A DNA stretch of 64,000 nt from Dactylorhiza incarnata (lineage: Eukaryota; Streptophyta; Magnoliopsida; Asparagales; Orchidaceae). Every line of letters begins with the position of its first letter. Position 1 is the first letter of the stretch. Location: contig JAWHQI010000099.1 in assembly GCA_033032865.1 (NCBI GenBank), positions 4,267,501-4,331,500 on the forward strand, written 5' to 3'. Below the pieces are notes generated by a model that worked only from the letters and a program-made list of their open reading frames with translations, was not told the origin of the DNA and made no database searches. Positions 55,536 through 64,000 of the stretch are shown here, piece by piece. A program made the translations under genes and the position numbers.

Positions 55536-55787
55536 TCATGATTTCCTATTTGTACCTTCACATAAACAATTCATATCCGCACTCATCCTGCACCCATTTG
55601 GCAACACTATATCCAATCTATCTTTCGATACGAAAGAAGGTACTCCAATACGCAATACAAAGTCCTCAGACAGAAAGGAGTGAGATGCTCCAGTATTAAA
55701 GAGAGCTCTCATAGGATAGTTAAGTATTAGCACGAAGCCAAATACAAACAAGTCAAACAAGCAATTGCACACATGGTATAAGTACAA
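55536..55787 (-). pseudogene. GYP4a aspartic protease
   Basis: It reads CNCLFDLFVFGFVLILNY, then ALFNTGASHSFLSEDFV, GVPSF and LDIVLPNGCRMSAD. In gypsy proteases the active site is DTGASHSF. Here the catalytic Asp is Asn, which would abolish cleavage of the polyprotein. 83 codons are open. Confidence 0.88.
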
Positions 55788-55790
55788 TAA

Positions 55791-56925
55791 GCTATGAAAG
55801 CTACTAACTCATACCTATCACGATATTGCTTTGACGAATGGCTTCTTGTTGATCAAGAGAGAACACTCTCGGTTGAGTTGGAGGATACTGGCATGCAGAC
55901 GACTCCGACGCTTTCCCATTCTCTGCATAAGAAGCACCTGCCTTTTTATCCGCCTTTGAAAGACCATTGTGACACACTCAGGCAATGCCTCACCTTGCCG
56001 CAAGTGTAGGAAGTGAGCGGACCATGCCCAGTAGTCGCTCCTGACATAGCAGAGGGAGTTGGCTCTAAAAATCTAAACTTCTTCTTCTACCTTCGGTACC
56101 CAGACTTTGTAGAGCTCGACTCATTGAATTCCAATTTCTTTTCACTTAGGCCCTTTTTTGGATCTTTTTCATATCTAGTTCTAGAGATCTGATAGTATTG
56201 ACCAAGGTGAGAAAACCAAATGTCATCAGGCCTGCTAGGAGCAGCCTCAGGTCATCTCGCAGACCTTCATAGAACTTGTTTGTTTTCTTCTCCCCATTCT
56301 CCAGCATCTCTCCAACATAGCGGCTAAGCCTAGTTAACTCATGGAAGTAATTGTCTACTAAACCATCGGCTTGAGTCAGACTCAAGAATTGGTTTAGGAA
56401 CGCAATGCGGTGGTCAGAAGGAACATATCATTGTAGGAAAATCTCTGCGAACACTTTCCACGAGATATCAGAAATTTCCTTTTCCGCGAACTTATGCATT
56501 TCCACCTCTTCCCACCAAATCATCGCTTCCCTGTTCAGAAGGAAAGTTGTTAAGATAACTTTCTTCACTTCTTCTATCTCTGTAGCTGTCAAGGTTCACT
56601 TTTTCCTAGAGAGCCAATTTCAGCTTTAGTTGGGGATTCATTCTCTGACAATGGAGGATGAAGCCCAAAAAGTGCATCAACTGTTGGTTCTCCGCACATT
56701 TCACCACTAACAGCTCTTCAGACTCACGTCTCACAGCAACTGGCTCAACTACACCAACTGGATCCGGGGCCACCCCAAGGGTAGGAGGTCGTACAAGCCT
56801 TCATGGTTGTTCATTGATCAAAGCAAACATGGCTTCAACAACCCACTATATCATCTTAGTAGAAGGTGGGGTTGTAAGCATCTTAGCAGATGCACTATTC
56901 TCTATATCGTCTTGACATCTCGACT
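55791..56925 (-). pseudogene. GYP4a gag
   Basis: The gag domain parallels that of GYP4b: a PTVDALFGLHPP-like start near 56690, the WWEEVE stretch near 56510, SLTQADGLVDNYFHELTRLS, YVGEMLENGEKKTNKFYEGL, RDDLRLLLAGLMTFGFL, then a poor knuckle near 56010 (CGKVRHC). Stops and shifts interrupt it. Its upstream leader is cut at about 56925. Confidence 0.8.
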
Positions 56926-57513
56926 ATAAACAACCCATGTCATATAGACCTCTAGTCGACATGGCTGACCTTCTTCAAGATGATTTTGTGGAATTTCTTA
57001 CCATTGGGAAATGGGGTATTACACCTCCCCTCTCCCTTGGTGCTAGATCTTTAGATCGAAATAGGAGAGATATCTAGCTCAAAAGAGCTTGATTTTAGTG
57101 AGACCATGGAGAAATTTGTTAGGAGAGACCATGCTAGAACTTGCATTCTATGACATCATTTGCCGCAAAAATAGCTTCAATCAACTCCTCTCTTCAATAC
57201 GAAGCTGTAGGACTTGATCTTGTGAAGAATGGTGGTCTATAGAGGGAGTATTTAATGATAGAAGGTCGGGCTCATCCTATTCGCTATCTTAAAGATCTGT
57301 GCAGATCTGTAATTTTTAGACCAGATTGAATCTATCTTGTTTATACAGCCATGTTCAAGTTAATTTTTAGGCAAGATACATTTAGATCTGGACCTCGGGA
57401 TCAACATAAAAGTTTTAGCCCTTGGAAAGACCTTTCCAAAATGTGGTGCTACATTTTTTAAGGTGCACTGTAGCTCCCTAGATCATATTTTGAAAATGTT
57501 GTGTCACAATTTG
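56926..57513 (+). other. Unassigned repeat fragment, weakly GYP1-LTR-like
   Basis: CTCCCTTGGTGCTAGATCTTT at 57028 (one run shortened) matches GYP1 at 2185 (CTCCCTTGGTGCTAGATCTC), and AGCTCAAAAGAGCTTG resembles GTGCTCAAAAGGGCTCG at 2223. GGGGTATTACA at 57002-57012 looks like an LTR end. No coding potential is visible. Confidence 0.4.
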
Positions 57514-57921
57514 TTGAAAATGTTGAAGTGGAAGTTTGTGAAGTTGGCGGTCTGGGGGGAGACCGCGCGGTCTGGTCTGACCGCACGGTCTTGCGGTCTC
57601 CTCTAGCGGTCGGACATCTTTGGTCTAGCTGCATGCTATTCAGCGTGACTGCCGTTCTTCTGTCCAAGGATGCCGAGGTAAGGCCGCACAGTCTGGTCGT
57701 GTGACGGCGTGGCGAGTTAGAGTAACCTCGCGATCTGGTGCTTTTGATCGTGTGGTGGGGGCAGCCCGGTCTCGTGGCTGTCCGGTTTCTTTGTGGTGCG
57801 CGTGGACTAAGGTCTTCTTAGCCGCGCGGTCTCCGGTTTGTGTTCGCATGGCTGGTCCTTCGGCGATCAGCTGGCATATGCGGTCACTGGTGTTTGGTCG
57901 ACTTGGCGGGCTGGTGCCCTA
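57514..57921 (+). repeat. Truncated plus-strand LTR of the COP-G family
   Basis: TGTTGAAAATGTTGAAGTGG begins it. The sequence is the reverse complement of the COP-G LTR start (58791 downward) and keeps a part (57704-57900) present only in the right COP-G LTR (about 63640-63980). It ends exactly where COP-G begins, so COP-G appears to have inserted into an LTR of its own family. It carries GACCGCGCGGTC (57561-57572). Confidence 0.85.
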
Positions 57922-58791
57922 TGTGAAAATTTCTGATGATCTAGGAGTGATCAGGAATAGAATAACTAAAAGTTCAAGCCAAACAACCAGAAGCACATGA
58001 AGTAAACACAATCTTTATTGATAAGCAGAATTCTTCATTACAGGGTGAGGTATACATGGCGAGACATGATTTCGCCAGTACACAAAAAATAGAAGAGAAA
58101 AGCAGCTGAAAGGAAAACCAGCGGTCTGCCAACTTGAGACCGCCTGACCGCCCGACCTGACTATCCGCCCGGCTAGAAAACCAGATCGACCGAACTGCCT
58201 TCCTGCGCCTTGAACAACACCAACTAAGAACCACGCGAACTCCCGAACTCCACTGATCCTCCCGAACTCCAGCAACAACCAGCACTGCAAGCCGCGAGAC
58301 CGCCCAAACACCTTCAGAAGAGGAGGTGACCGCTGCTACCCGCACATTCCGCAGAAGCTGCACAAAACAAGTTCGATCAGCAAGACGGCCGAATACAAAA
58401 AATAGACCGTAAGGACAGGTCGCGAGCTCAGCTTACACTTGGTGCTATATATTTTCTTCTACAGTGGCTCCTATTTATAGGCAAGCGACCTGATCTAGTC
58501 ACCACCCTATGAGATAGGATCACCACCCTTTGGCCGCGCGACCAGACTAGTCAACTCGCGCGACCAGCAAAAGATTCTCCTGCTTAGTTAGCTTGCCGAC
58601 TTCAACAGAAGCCGCGGCCTCACCTTGGCACCCTTGGATAGAAGAATGGCGGTCACGCCGAGTAGCCTGCGGCTAGACCAAAGAGGTCAAACCGTCAGAA
58701 GAGACCGCAAGACCGTGCGGTCAAACCAAACTGCGCGGTCTCTCCCCCAGACTGCCAACTTCACAAAACTCCCACTTCAACATTTTCAACA
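57922..58791 (-). repeat. COP-G 3' LTR with an internal deletion
   Basis: It is 870 bp. Relative to the right LTR it lacks about 360 bp at position 58609 (AGAAGC joined to CGCGGCCTCACC). GACCGC/GCGGTC words occur around 58125-58380 and 58535-58760, and a TATAAATAG box is at 58471-58480 (minus). Confidence 0.9.
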
Positions 58792-61700
58792 CTCCCCCTT
58801 GAAATGGGAAGTTGAAAACAGTCCAAGTAAACTCCTTAGCCGAGTAAACGGCCCCTTCGCCAGCGCCTTTGTGAAGATGTCAGCAATGTTGTCCTGACTC
58901 CGAACATACTCGACCGAAAGAGACCCCTCTAGCACCTTCTCACAAATGAAATGATGCTCGATCTCGATATGCTTGGTCCTCGCATGACAAACTAGATTAG
59001 TAACCAGTTTGAGAGCACTCTCATTGTCATCGCGGAGCAGAGTCGGACCCCGAACCTCCTTATGGACGTCTCCAACCAACCACCTAAGCCAGATGGCTTC
59101 TTGAGCTGCCAAGGCCGAAGCCTTGTATTCTGCTTCCGTGGTTGAGACAGACACGGAATCCTGCTTCTTACTGCACCATGATATAGTCGTAGTGCCCGCC
59201 ATGAAGACGTATCCAGACGTTGACTTCCGATCATCCGAATCTCCCCCATAATCGGCATCCATGTGCCCATGCACCTCGAAGCCTGCATCCCTTCTATAAA
59301 GAAGACCCATATCCGAAGTCGCCTTGACATACTTCAGTATATTCTTGGCCGCTAGAAGATGAGGCATCTGGGGTTCCGCCATATAACGGCTCACCCTGCC
59401 AACTGCATATGCAATATCCGTCCTGGTAATCGTCAAATAGATCAAGCTCCCAACCAGATCCCGGAACACCAGCGGATCTTCCAGAATCCTCCCCTCATCC
59501 TTGCGAAGTTTCATGCCCTTCTCCAGAGGTGTGGAAATGGACTTCCCTTCCTTCATGCCGAATCGCTCCACGATTCGCTCCACATATCCAGCCTGGGACA
59601 CCAGCACTCCACTTTCCTTCCTCTGCACCTCGAGTCCAAGAAATGGTGAAGCTCACCTAAGTCCTTCATCTCGAACCTGATAGATAGCTCAGCCCGAAGC
59701 CTTGCTACTTCCTCCTTCGAATTCCCTGTCACGATCATATCATCGATGTAAAGCAGCACGATGACTTGAAGCTCCCTGCTCTTCTTGACGAACAAGCTTG
59801 AGTCCGAGTCTGAAGCACCAAACCCGCAGAATAAGAGATACTCTACTATCTTTCCATACCACGCCCTCGGCGCTTGCTTCAACCCATACAGGGCCTTCTT
59901 GAACATGCAGACATGCTCCAGAAAATCTTCAGATACGAAGCCTGGCGGTTGGACCATGAAGATGTCCTTGTCAATCTCGCCGTACAAGAACGCATTCTTT
60001 ACGTCGAGCTGCCAAATCTCCGACCCCCAACACCCCGCCAATGCAATCACAACCCGAACTGAAGTCGTTTTTGCCACCGGACTGAATGTCTCTTCATAGT
60101 CTTCACCGTATTGCTGCGAGAACCCCCGAGCCATAAGGCGAGCCTTGTACCGCTCGATACTGCCATCTGCCTTCTTCTTGAGCTTGTAGACCCACTTGCA
60201 TGTCACAAGGGTGATACCCTTAGACTTGGGAACCAGAGACCAAGTCTCGTTCTTCTCAAGAGCACTCATCTCTTCCTGCATAGTTGAATCTCACTGTTCC
60301 ACGCCTTTGGCTTTTTCAAAGATCGACGGATCCCTCTCATCCAAGGGACCAGCAAAGAAACACGAGACAAAGCTCACCATGTTTCGTCCTGTATAGCGAT
60401 CAGGGGCAATGATAGTTCGCTTCGATCTCCGCAACGCCTTCCCCTGACTCGCAGTATCCTCAGCTGCTTCTTCCCTAGCTCCCCTTCCAGACGTACTAGG
60501 AGCATCGCTCCCCCTACTTCCTGAACTGGAAGCCTCCGTCTCAGAACTAGAAATTGATGGACCACCTGGTGACACAGGTAGCTCCACCTGAAGATTTTCC
60601 ACATCTTTCTCCGGCTCCTCCACCCTGCTTTCTGGTAGCTCAACACCAAAACTCCCCTTGTAGGATGTCACCTCGTCGAACACGACGTCACGAGATACAA
60701 CAAATCTCCGCAACTCCGGGTCCAAGCACTTCCAGCCCTTCTTCCGGTCATCATAACCCACGAAGACTAGCTTCCTTTCCTTCGCATCAAGCTTCATCTG
60801 AAGCGCATCTGGAACGTGCACACAGCAGGTGGAACCAAACACCCGCAGGTGTGCCACGCTTGGCTTTTCCTTGAACATCAATTCATTCGGGGTCTTCATA
60901 TTGATGGGACTGAGAGGCATCATGTTAATGACGTAGGCAGCACAAGACATTCCCTTCGCCAAGAAGGACTTTGGGATACTCTTGGCATGTAGCCAACACT
61001 TTCAGGTCTCCATCAGATGATGGATCTTCCGCTCTGCAACTCCGTTTTGCTGTGGAGTATGCGCACAAGTAAGCTCCCTCCGGATGCCTACCTTCCTGCA
61101 AAAAGTAGAGAACTCACCAGAGGTGAACTCCCCTCCGTTGTCAGTTCTCAGCTACTTAACCCGCAGACCAAGCCGACCCTCCACGAGCTCCTTGAACTCC
61201 ACAAACTTGGCAAACGCCTCCGCCTTCTCCTTTAAGAAATATACCCAGACATATCTGGTGTAATCATCAATAAGCACCAGCATATATCTGCTGCCTCCGA
61301 GACTTGGGGTATCAGTCGGTCCCATCAAGTCACCTTGGATGCACTCCAATGGCGCACTACACCTTGTCTGCGACTTGTCAAACGGTAGTCGATGAGACTT
61401 GCTGAACTGACATCCCGCGCACACATGACCATCTCCGTAGGAAGATAGACTAGGCAGGCCCTTGACCAGACCTTTCACCATCATAGCTTTCAGCTTGTCC
61501 ATCCCTACGTGCCCCAACCTCTCGTGCCATATGACGGCACTATCATTCGTCCGCATCTTGTCGACATAAGAACTTGTCGATAAAATGAACAAGTCTTTAG
61601 CTCTCCTCCCAACATGAACGACATCCACCTTCACTCCTTCAACATTCCGAAGAAATCTCACTTCTGTTGGGCCAAACAGAACGTGATACCCAGCGTCTAC

Positions 61701-62855
61701 AACATTGGTCACGGAGAAGAGGTTTTTCCTCATTCCAGGCACATGATAGACACTCTTCAACGTAAGCGGCCCTCTATCACTGCCCAAGGAAACAACCCCC
61801 ACCTTTTCCACAGCATGCACAATATTATCAGTAGTAATAATAGCATCATTACCTGAGTACGGCTGAGCTGAAGAAAGCTTCGACTCATCCCCGGTGAGGT
61901 GATGACCACACCCCAAGTCCACGATCCAGTCCTCATGATAGTTGATAGAAGCCGCAGCTCCAACAGAAGCTGAGAAGGCTCCTCCCCATCCTCCATCAGT
62001 CTGTCTGGAATCAGCTTCCTCCTTTCCTGCAGCAGCATGCCCCGGCTGAAGATTCACCCGGCAATCCTTCCTGATGTGACCAACCTTTTCGCACCTGAAG
62101 CACTTGGGACCTTCTCCCTTCTTCTTCCCTTCAGCCTTAGGAGCATAGCCCCTCTCCTGCTGCCCAGAAGTTGAAGGCCCATTGCCTCCTCCAGCGGTCT
62201 TCTTCTTATCCCACTTCTTCTTCCTGGTGACGAGAACTTCGCCATCTCCCCCAGACACTGACACCCCCGCCATCTGCCTTGCGAGACTCTCCTGCGAAGC
62301 AAGCAGATTTTCCAGCTCCAGCAGAGACGGCTGATTTGCCCAACCCTACACCGACGTCACAAAGGCAACATATTCCTTCCGCAAGCCACGGATGATGTGC
62401 CTCTTCAGCTTCGCCTCAGAAATTGGCTCATCAGGATCCAGCGCTGAAATTTCAGCGCACAAGTTCTTCATCTTCAAGAAGAACGTAGAGATGGAAAGGT
62501 CACCTTGAGCCGATCTGGCCAGCTCATTCTCCAGGAATTGAAGTCTTGCCACATTCTTCTTGTTAAACAACCCATCCAGGGTTCTCCAGATCTCTGCAGC
62601 TGATCCACACCCCAAGATGTGATCAAATAGGTCAGGTGATATTCCCCTCTTCAGGGCAAACTCCGCTTTGGCATTAATTCGCCTCCAGTTCCTCACCTCA
62701 TGACCGTTATCCCCAATCAGAATAAATTCCTCCGTGCTCTCTCCTCCAACGACCTCCCAGAGGTCCTCACCCATAATATAGCTTTCCATAGACGACTTCC
62801 ACTTCTTAAAGTTAGTCGATGTAAGCATCTCAATTCCAAGACCCCTTGCTTCCAT
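58786..62855 (-). pseudogene. COP-G gag-pol polyprotein
   Basis: It is one frame from ATG 62855 to about 59640, then +1 relative to the last part ending at 58786. Order: gag (TNFKKWKSSMESYIMGEDLW, LFNKKNVARLQFLENELA), CCHC knuckle CFRCEKVGHIRKDC, protease site WIVDLGCGHH (the usual Ser is Leu), GAG-pre-integrase (WHERLGHVGMDKL), integrase (GDLMGP, RTDNGGEF, PQQNGVAERK), RT (LDVKNAFLYGEIDKD, QAPRAWY, YIDDMIVTG), RNase H (DADYGGDSDDRKSTSGY, STTEAEY, RTKHIEIEHHFI). Nonsense codons are at 62346 (TAG), 61152 (TAG), 61002 (TGA) and 60291 (TGA), and a 1-base deletion lies near 59636. About 1,355 codons is the normal copia length. Confidence 0.95.
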
Positions 62856-62928
62856 GGCTCTACCACTGGTTCCTTCTACACAAAGGCGATGGCAACTTTT
62901 AGTTATTCACTGCTCTTTCCACTCCAAC

Positions 62929-62943
62929 CTCCCTCTGATACCA
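62929..62943 (-). other. COP-G primer-binding site
   Basis: TGGTATCAGAGGGAG on the minus strand abuts the 5' LTR end TTTCACA and is complementary to initiator-Met tRNA. Confidence 0.92.
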
Positions 62944-64000
62944 TGTGAAACTTTCTGATGATCTAGGAGTGAGCAGGAATAGAATAACTAAAAGTTCAAG
63001 CCAAACAACCAGAAGCACATTAAGTAAACACAATCTTTATTGATAAGCAGAATTCTTCATTACAGGGCGAGGTATACATGGCGAGACATGATTTCGCCAG
63101 TACACAAAAAATAGAAGAGAAAAGCAGCTGAAAGGAAAACCAGCGGTCTGCCAACTTGAGACCGCCTGACCGCCCGACCTGACTATCGGCCCGGCTAGAA
63201 AACCAGATCACCCAAACTTCCTGCCTGCGCCTTGAACAACACCAACTGAGAACCACGCGAACTCCCGAACTCCACTGATCCACCAGAACTCCAGCAACCC
63301 GCACTTCAAGCCGCAAGACCTCCCGAACACCTTCAAAAGACGAGGTGATCGCTGCTACCTGCACAATCCGCAGAAGCTGCACAAAACAAGTTCAATCAGC
63401 AAGTCGGCCGGATACAAAAAACAGACCGCAAGGACGGGTCGCGAGCTCAGCTTACACTTGGTGCTATATATTTGCTGCTACAGTGGCTCCTATTTATAGG
63501 CAAGCGACCTGATCCAGTCACCACCCTATGAGATAGGATCACCACCCTTTGACCGCGCGACCAGACCGGTCAACTCGCGTGACCAGCAAAAGATCCTCCT
63601 GCTTAGTGAGCTTGCCAACTTCAACAGAAGCTCTGCGATCATGACAACTCGCTCGGTCATGTCGCTCACCACCTATGTTCGCCACCCGATCTCCTCCAGA
63701 GACCGCGAACACACCAGACCGACTAGGGAACAGCCCTCCAAGTCGATCAAACACCTGTGACCGCATATGCCAGCTGATTGCTGAAGGACTAACCATGCGA
63801 ACACAACCCGGAGACCGCGCGACTAAGACGAACTTAGTCCGCGCGCACTCTAAAGAACCCAGACATGCTCCAGATCGGGCTGCCCGCACCACGCGGTCAC
63901 AAGCACCAGACCACACGCTGCCCTTACCAGGTAGAGACCTGCTCCGCCATGCGGTTAGACAACCAGACTGCGCGGCCTCACCTCGGCACCCTTGGACAGA
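62944..64000 (-). repeat. COP-G 5' LTR (partial)
   Basis: It aligns with 57922-58608, then continues with about 360 bp absent from the 3' LTR (63630-63975), then realigns at GCGGCCTCACC. It is dense in GACCGCGCG/GCGGTCA words, and its TATAAATAG box is at 63490-63499 (minus). Confidence 0.9.

Larger units (their letters stand above)
57922..64000 (-). mobile_element. COP-G: nearly complete Ty1/copia element, minus strand (right end outside window)
   Basis: The 3' LTR is 57922-58791, the pol frame 58786-62855, the PBS 62929-62943 and the 5' LTR from 62944. The PPT (AAGGGGGAG on minus) is at about 58792-58800. All domains of a copia polyprotein are present in order. The second target duplication lies outside the window. 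Confidence 0.93.

Noticed and set aside
63539..63916. 125-codon minus-strand ORF in the COP-G 5' LTR
   Set aside because: It lies in the GC-rich GACCGC word zone, has no domain, and is absent from the 3' LTR deletion form.

Overview
This is nuclear DNA of a flowering plant, and it is repeat-dense. I found no host protein-coding gene. Everything I can recognise is LTR retrotransposon sequence: Ty3/gypsy pol fragments, SIRE/Sirevirus-type Ty1/copia elements with an env-like third ORF, copia elements primed by initiator-Met tRNA, and elements primed by tRNA-Asp (PBS TGGCGCCGTTGCCG, the primer reported for Athila-type elements). The species cannot be named from the sequence.

Layout, left to right. 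1-6358: 3' end of a gypsy element (GYP1), with integrase, chromodomain-like tail and a ~5.2 kb 3' LTR. 6359-7911: an opposite-strand LTR piece of a related family (GYP2). 7912-11435: a decayed gypsy element (GYP3). 11436-11598, then 40987-44333, then 54626-56925: an old minus-strand gypsy tandem (GYP4b and GYP4a with an LTR between them), split by two later insertions. Insertion 1 is COP-A (11599-40986, target duplication gattc). It carries ASP-1 in its 5' LTR (12920-17849, gtctc/gtttc) and COP-B in its gag (18488-35264, gcaag). COP-B carries ASP-2 in its reverse transcriptase (23337-30870, aatgc). Insertion 2 is COP-C (44334-54620, taact). 56926-57513 is a weak GYP1-like fragment. 57514-57921 is a truncated LTR. 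57922-64000 is COP-G, a nearly complete minus-strand copia element running off the right end.

The nest is four deep (GYP4b > COP-A > COP-B > ASP-2) and gives a relative age order. ASP-2 is youngest: its 2,406-bp LTRs differ at about six positions by eye. COP-A and COP-C have lost most or all of pol and could only move with enzymes supplied in trans. COP-G keeps all domains but has four nonsense codons and one frameshift.

The most unusual signals are these. (1) Hairpins in the 3' noncoding interior of ASP-1 and ASP-2 share one architecture, with stems that change in a paired way. (2) ASP-2 holds a complete tRNA-Asp plus CCA in place of an ordinary primer-binding site, joined to the last pol codons at a 4-nt microhomology. 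(3) Almost every family carries its own dense array of a short, CpG-containing inverted-repeat word, and in COP-B the array is also translated as a peptide repeat inside gag. (4) The COP-C env-like gene has duplicated phase-1 exons with 67-88 nt introns, each exon carrying a polypurine-tract-like SEGE motif. (5) The LTRs of GYP1 and GYP2 share a short leader ORF ending at a splice donor, followed by a conserved hairpin.
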